Source: Ruminococcaceae bacterium UBA7101 (lineage in GTDB: Bacteria > Bacillota > Clostridia > Oscillospirales > Acutalibacteraceae). Taken from it: a DNA stretch of 16,054 nt. The position numbers and the translations under genes are program-made. Location: contig DKYL01000072.1 of NCBI GenBank assembly GCA_002493325.1, positions 1 through 16,054 on the forward strand, written 5' to 3'. Positions 1 through 7,064 of the stretch are shown here, one piece after another (positions within the stretch are counted from its first letter, which is position 1; each line of letters opens with the position of its first letter). The notes below the pieces were generated by a model. That model ran no database searches, had not been told where the DNA came from, and saw nothing but the letters and a program-made list of their open reading frames with translations.

Positions 1-47
1 GTCATAATAAGAATGAAAGAAGTTAAAAAAGCTAATATTTTTTTCAT
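1..47 (-). CDS. N-terminus of a putative secreted or membrane protein (cut by window edge)
   Basis: A partial minus-strand reading frame starts with ATG at 47 and runs off the left edge after 15 codons. The visible residues MKKILAFLTSFILIM show a typical Gram-positive signal peptide start: two lysines followed by a hydrophobic stretch. AAGGAG at 55-60 lies 7 nt upstream of the start, so the start is well supported. It follows the transglutaminase-like gene by 70 nt on the same strand, so the two are probably co-transcribed. Nothing can be said about the mature protein, because no cleavage site or domain is in view. Confidence 0.7.
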   Translation of the reverse strand, partial: MKKILAFLTSFILIM

Positions 48-116
48 TTTTCTGCTCCTTAAGTTTGTTACTCTGATTATAACTTATATTGTGCCTGTTG
101 TCAAAAGCAGCAGTTA

Positions 117-1295
117 TTAATCCTTATTATAAATCAGCATAATCACCCTGTGAATGTCATCCTGAATCATTGTCATCTTTTCGGTATTGACTGAATATTT
201 CAAAAAATCTATGGGCTTAAAAGCCAGATAAATTTCGCCGTCCTGAAAAAGACATTCCTTAGCCTTGTCATATTCATCCTGTGTTTTATATCTGAATTCA
301 ACAAAATCACGATTTTCCTCAAGACTTTCGGCTATAACCTGTCTTACATCACTGACAGAATATTTATCAAAATATCTGCCTTCTCTTACAAAATAATTTG
401 CCTCCAGCGAGTTAGCCGTCAAAAGCGGATACAAATCATCAATATCGTGGTTAACACCAATCTCACCTGCTGTAATACAAAAATAACTGTGACAGACAAT
501 GTTATCATTTTTTGTATCATCCCAGGTCGGGTCACTGTAATAATATTTATCATCAATCTGCTGCAAAATCCATGCATGATTTTCCGAACCACTGCTGTTT
601 GAGGCAACGCCGACAACGTACATTGCCGTCAGACCGGCTCTTTGCAGCAGATATTGATATGCCTTGGCATACCCTGCACAGACAGCGGTATTGTTCAAAA
701 ACACACCCTCAATTGTGGAGTCGGAAGGAATTTCCAAAATCCTGTCAATATTCTCCATATCATAATGGGTGTTCAGAATAACATAATCATAACAGGCAAG
801 TGCTCTTTTGTATTCATCACTATCCAGCCCTGCTATAAGCTCATCTGCCTTTTTTTCTATAAGCTTCTTTTTTTCCAAAGCTTCGTTTTTTGTGTAAACA
901 TAGTCAATATTAAGAAATCCGCCTGTTCCCAAAGAGCACTGCCCCGAGCACCAAAAAAGTTCCGGATGCTCCGCCAGCATAATTCTGAATATATCAAAGG
1001 CATCCTCCGCATCATCGAAATAGCCCACAAACACAGGCGTTTTAAAACCTAAGGCAGCATTATAAATCGTATCATAGATTCGTTTTTCATTCTTATCCAT
1101 TTGGCGGTAAAGATAATTATTAAGAGTATCCTTATTTTCGCTTTCCTTCTTATGCGTTGACTCAACAGTGGTTTCCTCTGTTGTAAATACTTTGTCAACA
1201 CCTAAGCTCAGCTTATAACCTGAGTACAAATCGCACAAGTTCAAAACACCGATTATAATTATAAATACCAGAATAAGATTTATAAATTTTCTCAT
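117..1295 (-). CDS. Membrane-anchored transglutaminase-like (papain-fold) protein
   Basis: The 392-residue protein begins with a short basic segment and a hydrophobic helix (about residues 5-20, rich in Ile, Val and Leu) that reads as an uncleaved signal anchor, putting the rest outside the cell. The following ~30 residues are Glu/Lys/Thr-rich and probably a linker. A transglutaminase-like core holds the catalytic triad order: Cys206 in AVCAGYAKAY, His240 in ENHAWIL and Asp255 in YYSDPTWDD. These proteins in Firmicutes are usually peptidases or cell-envelope proteins of unknown substrate; real cross-linking activity is not implied. The frame could be extended to a GTG at 1313, but AGGTG at 1301-1305 sits 5 nt before the ATG at 1295, which is the better start. 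No lipobox cysteine is evident. Function beyond the fold is not known. Confidence 0.8.
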   Translation of the reverse strand: MRKFINLILVFIIIIGVLNLCDLYSGYKLSLGVDKVFTTEETTVESTHKKESENKDTLNNYLYRQMDKNEKRIYDTIYNAALGFKTPVFVGYFDDAEDAFDIFRIMLAEHPELFWCSGQCSLGTGGFLNIDYVYTKNEALEKKKLIEKKADELIAGLDSDEYKRALACYDYVILNTHYDMENIDRILEIPSDSTIEGVFLNNTAVCAGYAKAYQYLLQRAGLTAMYVVGVASNSSGSENHAWILQQIDDKYYYSDPTWDDTKNDNIVCHSYFCITAGEIGVNHDIDDLYPLLTANSLEANYFVREGRYFDKYSVSDVRQVIAESLEENRDFVEFRYKTQDEYDKAKECLFQDGEIYLAFKPIDFLKYSVNTEKMTMIQDDIHRVIMLIYNKD

Positions 1296-1412
1296 AACGC
1301 CACCTATTTTCACATTAATTAATCATAAATTGCATAATATATTGTAACTTTTTTATATAGATAAATATTAAATTATATGTTAGAATATTTTAAAAGAAAG
1401 GACTGTAGAAAT

Positions 1413-2237
1413 ATGTCGATCAAATTAATAGCCACTGATTTAGACGGCACATTAATGTCGCCTGACCATATAACCATAACAGATTTCACTGTAAAAGCTC
1501 TGAAGCAGGCACATGACAAGGGTGTTAAAATTGCAATTGCCACAGGAAGACCCCTTGTACTAACGGATGATGTAACCAATCAGATACCCTTTGCAGATTA
1601 TGTAATATATGCAAACGGGTCAGGTGTTTATGACCGTGTTCATTCAAAAACGCTGTGCAGTGATCTGATACCAAATAAAACTGCCATAGATATAATCCGT
1701 GATTTTTTGAATCAAAATGTATTTTTTGAGGTTTATATTAACGGCAAAAGCCATTATCAGGCTGATTGCAGTAAATTCTTTTTAAACAATTCCGATATGC
1801 CGCAGGAATTTATAGATCAGGTGGAGGCATCCATGGAAGCACACGATAATCTGATTGAATATCTCGGCGACAGAGGAATTGAAAAAATCACCCTTTATTC
1901 CGTAGAGGATTGGCAGTATGATAAATTTACATCCATAATGAAGAAATTCAATTTAACAACTGCTGTCAGCTTTGAAGGCTGTCTTGAAGGAACATCACCT
2001 ACCGCCAACAAGGGAAATGCTGTTGAAAATCTGAGCAAATCGCTGAACTTAACTGCAGATGAGGTAATGTGCTTTGGTGATGCGGGCAATGATATCCAGA
2101 TGCTTGAATGGGCAGAATTTTCATTTGCTATGGGCAACGGCTCAGCAGAATGCAAGGCTGCCGCAAAATTCACCGCACTTTCAAATGCAGAGGACGGACT
2201 TGCCAAAGCAGTCAACAAATATATAAATAATATATAA
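1413..2237 (+). CDS. Cof-type HAD-superfamily phosphatase (subfamily IIB)
   Basis: A 274-residue cytoplasmic hydrolase of the usual length for the Cof/YidA family, which dephosphorylates sugar phosphates and other small phosphometabolites. All four HAD motifs are visible: DLDGT with nucleophile Asp9 and acid/base Asp11; Thr-Gly-Arg in AIATGRP (motif II); Lys200 in ANKGNAVENL (motif III); and GDAGNDIQM with Asp223 and Asp227 (motif IV, Mg2+ binding). The segment between motifs II and III is the C2 cap. The frame extends upstream to an ATG at 1377, but the ATG at 1413 is preceded by AAAGGA at 1397-1402 and puts the DxD motif at the normal N-terminal distance. A TGTTAGAAT extended -10 at 1378-1386 would give a transcript starting near 1393. 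The substrate cannot be predicted. It is divergent from the transglutaminase-like gene. Confidence 0.9.
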   Translation: MSIKLIATDLDGTLMSPDHITITDFTVKALKQAHDKGVKIAIATGRPLVLTDDVTNQIPFADYVIYANGSGVYDRVHSKTLCSDLIPNKTAIDIIRDFLNQNVFFEVYINGKSHYQADCSKFFLNNSDMPQEFIDQVEASMEAHDNLIEYLGDRGIEKITLYSVEDWQYDKFTSIMKKFNLTTAVSFEGCLEGTSPTANKGNAVENLSKSLNLTADEVMCFGDAGNDIQMLEWAEFSFAMGNGSAECKAAAKFTALSNAEDGLAKAVNKYINNI

Positions 2238-2264
2238 ATTAGTAATAATTCCATAAATCAACAC

Positions 2265-2293
2265 TTGAAACTACAGGTCTAATTTAGTATCAT
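2265..2293 (+). promoter_or_regulatory. Sigma-A promoter of the transhydrogenase operon
   Basis: TTGAAA (2265-2270), a 17-bp spacer and TATCAT (2288-2293). Transcription would start near 2300, about 45 nt before the TTG start codon of the first gene. The -10 box runs right up to the in-frame ATG at 2294, so that ATG lies upstream of the transcript and cannot be the start codon. Confidence 0.65.
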
Positions 2294-2344
2294 ATGAGTG
2301 CTCTCTTATATATAGTTATGAAATTTGCAGGAGGTAACATAATT

Positions 2345-2818
2345 TTGGAGAAAAATTTTAATTTAGATTTGATTGAGCCTGTTTTGGCAGAGCTTGCCGA
2401 CAAAAAAGGCTCATTAATAACAATACTGCAAAAGACACAGGATATCTACGGCTATCTGCCGAAAGAAGCTATCTGCTTAATCAGCGAAAGAACAGGAATT
2501 GCCGAAAGTGAAATCATGGGCGTTGCCACATTTTACACGCAGTTCAGGCTTGCACCCGTGGGCAAATATTTAATTATGCTTTGTCAGGGCACAGCCTGCC
2601 ATGTTAATTCAAGCGAACTGATTTTACAGACAATCAAGGATGAGCTTGGCATTGATGACGGCGAAACAACAGAGGACGGTCTGTTTTCACTTAAATGTGT
2701 TGCCTGCCTTGGTTGCTGCTCGCTGTCACCTGTTATGATGATAAATGAGGATACATACGGCTCATTGACTCCGGATAAAACAAAGAAAATTTTAAGAGAG
2801 TTAAGGGAGGCAGAGTAA
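2345..2818 (+). CDS. stnC: NuoE-like [2Fe-2S] subunit of a bifurcating transhydrogenase (StnC type)
   Basis: A 157-residue thioredoxin-like [2Fe-2S] protein related to NuoE, HndA and HydC/HymA. The four cluster ligands are visible: Cys80 and Cys85 in CQGTAC, and Cys121 and Cys125 in CLGCC. The N-terminal helical region (IYGYLPKEAI, VATFYTQF) is typical of the family. It would pass electrons within a complex made with the next two genes. The start is TTG at 2345: AGGAGG at 2329-2334 lies 10 nt upstream, whereas the in-frame ATG at 2294 and ATG at 2318 lack a ribosome binding site, and 2294 abuts the -10 box. It ends 1 nt before the next gene's ATG, so the two are translationally coupled. The stn name is inferred from the three-gene architecture; a generic annotation would be nuoE/hndA. 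Confidence 0.85.
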   Translation: MEKNFNLDLIEPVLAELADKKGSLITILQKTQDIYGYLPKEAICLISERTGIAESEIMGVATFYTQFRLAPVGKYLIMLCQGTACHVNSSELILQTIKDELGIDDGETTEDGLFSLKCVACLGCCSLSPVMMINEDTYGSLTPDKTKKILRELREAE

Positions 2819-2819
2819 T

Positions 2820-4565
2820 ATGAAAATCGTGATTGGTGAAGGCTCCTGCGGTATTGCGGCAGGTGCCGAAAAAGTAAGAAAAGCTTTGCTGGGCTGTGAT
2901 TTAAGCGGAGCAAAGCTTACAATTGCAGGCTGTATCGGTATGTGCTACCTTGAGCCGATTGTTGATATTTATGATGATAACGGTGATGTTAAAAGGCTTG
3001 TAAGGGTTACGGAAAAGGATGCTGAAAAAATTGCCGAATATACAAAAACAGGTGATGAAGCAGTTATTGCCGATTTGCTTGTCAGTGACGAGGACAAGGA
3101 ATTTTTAGAGAAGCAGACACGTATTGCCCTTCGCCGCTGCGGTATCATCAACCCTGAAAGCATTGATGAATTTGTTGAGGCAGACGGATATTCTGCCCTT
3201 AAAAAGGTGGTTACAACAATGACACCTGAGGATGTTATTGATGTAATCAAGGTATCAGGTCTTGCAGGCAGGGGCGGCGCAGGCTTCCCCACCTGGTTCA
3301 AATGGAACGCTGCAAGACAGAGCGAGGATGAGGAAAAATATTTAATCTGTAATGCCGACGAGGGAGACCCAGGTGCATTTATGGACAGAGCAGTTATCGA
3401 GAGTGACCCCCATAATCTGATTGAGGGAATGCTTATCGGTGCATATGCAATCGGTGCAAAGAACGCTGTTGTATATGTTCGTGCCGAATACCCGCTTGCT
3501 ATCAAAAGACTTGAAAAAGCAATCAAGGATGCAACCGAAAAGGGCTATCTTGGCGAAAAGATTTTCGGTACAGATTTCAGCTGCACAATGACCATCAAGG
3601 CAGGTGCAGGTGCATTTGTATGCGGTGAGGAAACTGCACTTATCGAATCCCTTGAAGGTCATAGAGGTATGCCAAGGCTTAAGCCTCCGTTCCCTGCGCA
3701 AAGCGGCTACTGGAGAAAGCCGTCAAACATCAATAATGTTGAAACCTTTGCCAATGTTTCGTGGATTATCAACAACGGCGGTGAGGCTTTTGCCGCTATG
3801 GGTACAGAAGGCTCAAAGGGCACAAAGGTATTTGCCGTAACAGGCAAGGTTAAGAGAAGCGGTCTTGTTGAAATCCCTATGGGCAAAACACTGCGTGATG
3901 TTATCTTTGACATTGGTGGCGGAATGAAGGGTGACAAGGCATTCAAGGCTGTGCAGATGGGCGGACCGTCAGGCGGATGTATCCCTGCCCAGCTGATTGA
4001 CACTGTCATTGACTACAAGGCACTTGGTGCAACAGGTGCAATTATGGGCTCAGGCGGAATGGTTGTTATGGACGAAAGCACCTGTATGGTAGGCATGGCA
4101 AAATTCTTCCTTGACTTCACTGCCAAGGAAAGCTGCGGAAAATGCGTTCACTGCCGAATCGGCACAACAAGAATGCTTGAGATTTTAACAAGAATTACCG
4201 AAGGCAAGGGTAAGGAAGGCGATGTTGAGCTGCTTGAAGAGCTTTGCTACGGTATTAAGGACGGTGCACTCTGCGGACTCGGTCAGACAGCACCAAACCC
4301 TGTTTTAACCACAATCAAGTATTTTAAGGATGAGTACATAGCGCATATTGAAAATAAGACCTGCCCTGCAGGCGAATGCACAAGCCTGATTGAATATTCC
4401 ATCATTGAAGACAAATGCAAGGGCTGCACACTCTGTGCAAGAAACTGCCCTGTTGATGCAATTTCAGGCTCAGTTAAACAGCCGCACACCATTGACGCTG
4501 ACAAATGCATTAAGTGCGGAAAATGTATGCAGAACTGTAAGTTCGGTGCAATTATAAGAAAGTAA
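2820..4565 (+). CDS. stnB: NuoF-like NADH/FMN subunit with extra ferredoxin domains (StnB/HydB type)
   Basis: A 581-residue NADH-binding flavoprotein of the NuoF/HydB/HndC family. Domains in order: a thioredoxin-like [2Fe-2S] module with Cys10, Cys38 and Cys42 (GSCGIAAGA, GCIGMC); the FMN/NADH core with GRGGAGFPTWFKW (from residue 150), NADEGDPGAF (178-187) and CGEETALIESLEG; an SLBB region; the NuoF-type [4Fe-4S] site with Cys439, Cys442, Cys445 and Cys485; and a C-terminal 2x[4Fe-4S] ferredoxin (Cys533/536/539/543 and Cys563/566/569/573). The length is close to that of HydB proteins. It would exchange electrons between NAD(H), ferredoxin and its partners. The ATG directly follows the previous stop, with a GGGAGG-type ribosome binding site inside the end of that gene. 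It could also be named as an HndC/HydB hydrogenase subunit, but no hydrogenase subunit follows. Confidence 0.9.
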   Translation: MKIVIGEGSCGIAAGAEKVRKALLGCDLSGAKLTIAGCIGMCYLEPIVDIYDDNGDVKRLVRVTEKDAEKIAEYTKTGDEAVIADLLVSDEDKEFLEKQTRIALRRCGIINPESIDEFVEADGYSALKKVVTTMTPEDVIDVIKVSGLAGRGGAGFPTWFKWNAARQSEDEEKYLICNADEGDPGAFMDRAVIESDPHNLIEGMLIGAYAIGAKNAVVYVRAEYPLAIKRLEKAIKDATEKGYLGEKIFGTDFSCTMTIKAGAGAFVCGEETALIESLEGHRGMPRLKPPFPAQSGYWRKPSNINNVETFANVSWIINNGGEAFAAMGTEGSKGTKVFAVTGKVKRSGLVEIPMGKTLRDVIFDIGGGMKGDKAFKAVQMGGPSGGCIPAQLIDTVIDYKALGATGAIMGSGGMVVMDESTCMVGMAKFFLDFTAKESCGKCVHCRIGTTRMLEILTRITEGKGKEGDVELLEELCYGIKDGALCGLGQTAPNPVLTTIKYFKDEYIAHIENKTCPAGECTSLIEYSIIEDKCKGCTLCARNCPVDAISGSVKQPHTIDADKCIKCGKCMQNCKFGAIIRK

Positions 4566-4579
4566 GGAGGAGTAGTTCA

Positions 4580-6790
4580 ATGGATATGATTAACCTGACA
4601 ATTAACGGTCAGAAGGTTACTGCTCCTGCCGGCAGTACAATATTGGAAGCAGCAAAGGCGAACGGAATTTACATACCTACCCTTTGCTATGATGAGGCAG
4701 TAGAAATTTACGGTGCATGCGGTCTTTGTGTTGTTGAGGTTGAGGGTGTGCCAAAGCTCCTTCGCTCCTGCTCCGCTAAAATCAGCGAGGGTATGGTTAT
4801 TAATACCGAAAGCGAAAGAGTTATTAAATCAAGAAAAATTGCTATGGAGCTGCTTATGTCAGCTCACGACGGCGACTGTATTGCTCCCTGTCAGCTTGCC
4901 TGCCCTGCAAACACGGACTGTCAGGGCTATGTCGGTCTGATTGCCAACGGCAAATTTGACGAGGCATTAAAGCTTATTAAGGACAGAATTCCGCTCCCTG
5001 CATCTATCGGCAGAGTCTGCCCTCACCCTTGTGAAAAGGCTTGCAGACGCGGAAAGGTTGAAGAACCGATTAACATTGCACAGCTTAAATTCTTTGCGGC
5101 AGACCTTGACTTAAAGGGTGACAGCTATCTGCCTGAATGTAAGCCGTCAACAGGCAAAAAGGTTGCCATTGTGGGTGGCGGACCTGCAGGCTTGTCAGCA
5201 GGACTTTACCTCAGAACACTCGGTCACGAGGTTACTGTTTTTGATATGATGGATAAAATGGGCGGTATGCTCCGTTATGGTATTCCGCAGTACAGACTGC
5301 CTAAGGAAATCCTTGATGCAGAAATCAGCCTGATTGAAAAAACAGGTGTTCGCCTTGTTAACAACTGCAAGTTCGGCAAGGACATTACACTGGATATGCT
5401 TAAGAGCGTTAACGATGCTGTTATTCTTGCACCGGGTGCATGGAAATCAAGCCCTATGCGTGTTAAGGGTGAAGATACACAGGGTGTATACGGCGGTATC
5501 GACTTTTTAAGAAGTGTTATTCAGGGAAATCCTGTAGAAATCGGTGACAGGGTTGCAGTCTGCGGCGGCGGCAACACCGCAATGGATGCCTGCAGAACAG
5601 CCGTAAGGCTTGGTGCAAAAGAGGTTTATGTAATCTACCGCCGTACTGAAAAGGAAATGCCTGCCGAGGAAATTGAAATTAAAGAGTCCAAAGAAGAGGG
5701 CGTTATCTATAAATTCCTTACCAACCCTGTTGAAATCCACAGTGAGGACGGCAAGGTATGCGGTATGACACTGCAGCTTATGGAGCTGGGTGAGCCTGAT
5801 GCATCGGGCAGAAGAAAGCCTGTTGCTATTGAGGGCAAAACTGAATATCTGCCACTCGACAGTGTAATTATGGCAATCGGTCAGAAGCTTGACAGCAGTG
5901 ACTTTGAAAATGTTGTCGGCTTGACAGACAGAGGAACAATCAGCGCTGACGAGGACACCTTCACAACTGACATTGACGGTGTATTTGCAATCGGTGATGC
6001 AACAAACAAGGGTGCATCCATTGCCATTGCCGCTATCGGTGAGGCTGACAGATGCGTTAAGGTTGTTGACGCTTACCTTAAGGGTGAGGAATTTGACATA
6101 ACACCAAAGTATATCAGCAAGCGTGACGAGGACAAAATTGATTTAAGCAGCAAAGAGCCTGTGGCAAGAACAAATGCCAAGGTGATTGATGCTGAAATCA
6201 GACGCAATAACTTTGACGAGGTATCACTGGGTCTTGCCGTTGAAGAGGCACAGAAGGAAGCACAGCGCTGTCTTGAATGCGGATGCCGTGAATACTTCAA
6301 ATGCAAGCTGTTATCTGTTGCACAGAGATATGACATCAATCCTGAAAGATTTGCAGGCGAAATGCCGCAGAAATATACAAGGGATGACAATGCATTTATT
6401 GAAAGAAACACTGCAAAATGTATTCTTTGCGGACTGTGTGTTCGTTCCTGTAAAGAGGTTATGGACATCAGTGCAATCGGTCTTTTAGGACGAGGCTTCA
6501 AGACAAGTGTGTCACCTGCATTTGCACTGCCCCTTGACCAGACAAAATGCACCAACTGCGGCTTATGTGTTAAGCTTTGCCCGACAGGTGCTTTGACCGA
6601 AAAATCAAACCTTGCAAAGCAAGTGCCTCTCAAAGAGGATTATTCAATTGAAACCGTTGCCGTTGACGGCAAGGATTGCGAGCTGCTTGTTTCACGCTAT
6701 AATGGTGAGGTAATCAGAGCCGTGCCGAACAATGACAACGCAAGACACTGCGGCTTGACCCGTGAGGAGTTAATTAAGCTGGTAAAATAA
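4580..6790 (+). CDS. stnA: NuoG-ferredoxin / NfnB-GltD flavoprotein / 2x[4Fe-4S] fusion (StnA-type NADP(H) subunit)
   Basis: A 736-residue iron-sulfur flavoprotein. Residues 1-80 form a NuoG-type [2Fe-2S] domain (Cys36, Cys47, Cys50, Cys64). Residues ~95-170 are the GltD/NfnB N-terminal Fe-S region (Cys100, 104, 108, 114; Cys147, 151, 155). A Rossmann motif VAIVGGGPAGLSAG (195-208) binds FAD, a second one VAVCGGGNTAMDA (325-337) followed by YRR fits NADP(H), and FAIGDATNKGASIAIAA closes the FAD site. Cys564/567/569/574 form another cluster of cysteines, and the C-terminus is a NuoG/HydA-like 2x[4Fe-4S] domain (Cys614/617/620/624 and 657/660/663/667). In effect an NfnB core sits inside the electron-transfer arm of a NuoG-like protein. 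There are no hydrogenase H-cluster motifs. With its two neighbours this matches the Stn transhydrogenase, which couples NADH plus reduced ferredoxin to NADP+. AAGGAGG at 4564-4570 precedes the ATG. Confidence 0.88.
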   Translation: MDMINLTINGQKVTAPAGSTILEAAKANGIYIPTLCYDEAVEIYGACGLCVVEVEGVPKLLRSCSAKISEGMVINTESERVIKSRKIAMELLMSAHDGDCIAPCQLACPANTDCQGYVGLIANGKFDEALKLIKDRIPLPASIGRVCPHPCEKACRRGKVEEPINIAQLKFFAADLDLKGDSYLPECKPSTGKKVAIVGGGPAGLSAGLYLRTLGHEVTVFDMMDKMGGMLRYGIPQYRLPKEILDAEISLIEKTGVRLVNNCKFGKDITLDMLKSVNDAVILAPGAWKSSPMRVKGEDTQGVYGGIDFLRSVIQGNPVEIGDRVAVCGGGNTAMDACRTAVRLGAKEVYVIYRRTEKEMPAEEIEIKESKEEGVIYKFLTNPVEIHSEDGKVCGMTLQLMELGEPDASGRRKPVAIEGKTEYLPLDSVIMAIGQKLDSSDFENVVGLTDRGTISADEDTFTTDIDGVFAIGDATNKGASIAIAAIGEADRCVKVVDAYLKGEEFDITPKYISKRDEDKIDLSSKEPVARTNAKVIDAEIRRNNFDEVSLGLAVEEAQKEAQRCLECGCREYFKCKLLSVAQRYDINPERFAGEMPQKYTRDDNAFIERNTAKCILCGLCVRSCKEVMDISAIGLLGRGFKTSVSPAFALPLDQTKCTNCGLCVKLCPTGALTEKSNLAKQVPLKEDYSIETVAVDGKDCELLVSRYNGEVIRAVPNNDNARHCGLTREELIKLVK

Positions 6791-6795
6791 TAAAT

Positions 6796-6821
6796 ATAGA
6801 AAATGGCAACAGTTTTTCTAT
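6796..6821 (+). terminator. Weak AT-rich hairpin after the transhydrogenase operon
   Basis: ATAGAAAA (6796-6803) can pair with TTTTCTAT (6814-6821) just after the stop codon of the operon's last gene. The stem is AT-rich and has no long T tract beyond its own arm, so termination here is only possible, not clear. No better terminator is visible before the next promoter. Confidence 0.25.
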
Positions 6822-6823
6822 CA

Positions 6824-6852
6824 TTGACAAAAACAGAAATGTATAATATAAT
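6824..6852 (+). promoter_or_regulatory. Consensus promoter of the putative antitoxin RNA
   Basis: TTGACA (6824-6829), exactly 17 bp, then TATAAT (6847-6852): a perfect sigma-A consensus. No protein-coding frame with a ribosome binding site follows on this strand before the terminator at 6902-6948, so the product should be a short RNA starting near 6859. A second overlapping TATAAT (6842-6847) is too close to the -35 box to be used. Confidence 0.85.
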
Positions 6853-6861
6853 ATAAATGAA

Positions 6862-6890
6862 CAAGGAGCTATCCGATAGACGGTTAGCCC
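6862..6890 (+). repeat. Left arm of imperfect inverted repeat flanking the toxin cassette
   Basis: Read on the plus strand this arm begins CAAGGAGCTATC and ends CGGTTAGCCC. The right arm (7065-7099), read on the minus strand, begins CAAGGAGTTATC and ends CGGTTAGCCC, with about 6 extra nt in the middle. Both arms lie downstream of inward-facing promoters, so each transcript carries one copy near its 5' end. Confidence 0.75.
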
Positions 6891-6901
6891 CAAATGCGAT
6901 T

Positions 6902-6948
6902 AAAAAAGATTAACTGCACAATTGGAGTAGGGCGGTTAATCTTTTTTT
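6902..6948. terminator. Bidirectional terminator shared by toxin and antitoxin transcripts
   Basis: A 13-bp stem pairs AAAAAAGATTAAC (6902-6914) with GTTAATCTTTTTT (6935-6947) around a 20-nt loop (6915-6934). The right arm ends in seven T on the plus strand and the left arm gives six T on the minus strand, so both convergent transcripts can terminate here. The stop codon of the 22-codon ORF lies in the stem. The loops of the two RNAs are fully complementary to each other and could start pairing. Confidence 0.85.
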
Positions 6949-7004
6949 ATTATGATAAAAAGTGCAATGATAAGTACAAGTGTAATTATAGTTGCATATT
7001 CCAT
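6936..7004 (-). CDS. Putative type I toxin: 22-aa single-helix hydrophobic peptide
   Basis: A 22-codon frame runs from ATG (7002-7004) to TAA (6936-6938). The peptide begins MEYATIITLVLIIALF and ends in three Ile followed by Lys-Lys-Asp: an acidic start, a ~16-residue hydrophobic helix and a basic tail, as in membrane-acting type I toxins (Fst, Ibs and TxpA-like peptides). AAAGGAGGG at 7012-7020, 7 nt from the ATG, is one of the strongest ribosome binding sites in the window, and a good promoter lies at 7136-7164. The resulting leader is ~125 nt, unusually long for such a small gene. Convergent transcription with a short RNA and a shared terminator support a toxin role. It might instead be a small regulatory membrane protein; I recognise no named family. 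Confidence 0.7.
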   Translation of the reverse strand: MEYATIITLVLIIALFIIIKKD

Positions 7005-7011
7005 AACATCA

Positions 7012-7054
7012 CCCTCCTTTGATAAATCTCAAGAGGGCTGAAGATACACCCTCT
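7012..7054 (-). promoter_or_regulatory. Leader hairpin and ribosome binding site that can pair alternatively
   Basis: In the toxin message AGAGGG (7049-7054) can pair with CCCTCT (7032-7037) to form a hairpin with an 11-nt loop upstream of the ribosome binding site. The same CCCTC run is complementary to the GAGGG of the ribosome binding site (7012-7020). Two exclusive folds are thus possible, one leaving the site open and one covering it. This is a reading of complementarity only. Confidence 0.4.
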
Positions 7055-7064
7055 CGGAAAGAAA

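Larger units (their letters stand above)
6859..6949 (+). ncRNA. Putative antisense/antitoxin RNA, ~90 nt
   Basis: The interval runs from the predicted start of the perfect promoter to the end of the T tract of the bidirectional terminator. The RNA has no open reading frame of note. Its 3' part (6902-6948) is antisense to the 3' end of the small hydrophobic ORF on the minus strand, covering its last codons and stop. Its 5' part carries one copy of the inverted repeat (6862-6890). The layout, a strong constitutive promoter, a short RNA and overlap with the toxin message at a common terminator, is that of type I antitoxins such as RNA II of the Fst/par system or RatA. The ends are predicted, not measured. 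Confidence 0.6.

Noticed and set aside
642..1052. 136-codon plus-strand ORF opposite the transglutaminase-like gene
   Set aside because: The minus frame has a complete catalytic triad and ribosome binding site; the plus frame has no recognisable domain or ribosome binding site.
1296..1313. GTG start for the transglutaminase-like gene
   Set aside because: The AGGTG ribosome binding site lies inside this extension and serves the ATG at 1295.
2294..2344. Extension of the NuoE-like protein to ATG 2294 or 2318
   Set aside because: No ribosome binding site for either, and 2294 abuts the -10 box of the promoter; TTG 2345 has AGGAGG at the right distance.
2345..6790. Operon as an electron-bifurcating [FeFe] hydrogenase
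   Set aside because: The third protein has no H-cluster cysteine motifs and instead carries a two-Rossmann NfnB/GltD flavoprotein.
4580..6790. Third gene as glutamate synthase small subunit
   Set aside because: The added NuoG-type 2Fe-2S and 2x4Fe-4S domains and the lack of a large glutamate synthase subunit nearby argue against it.
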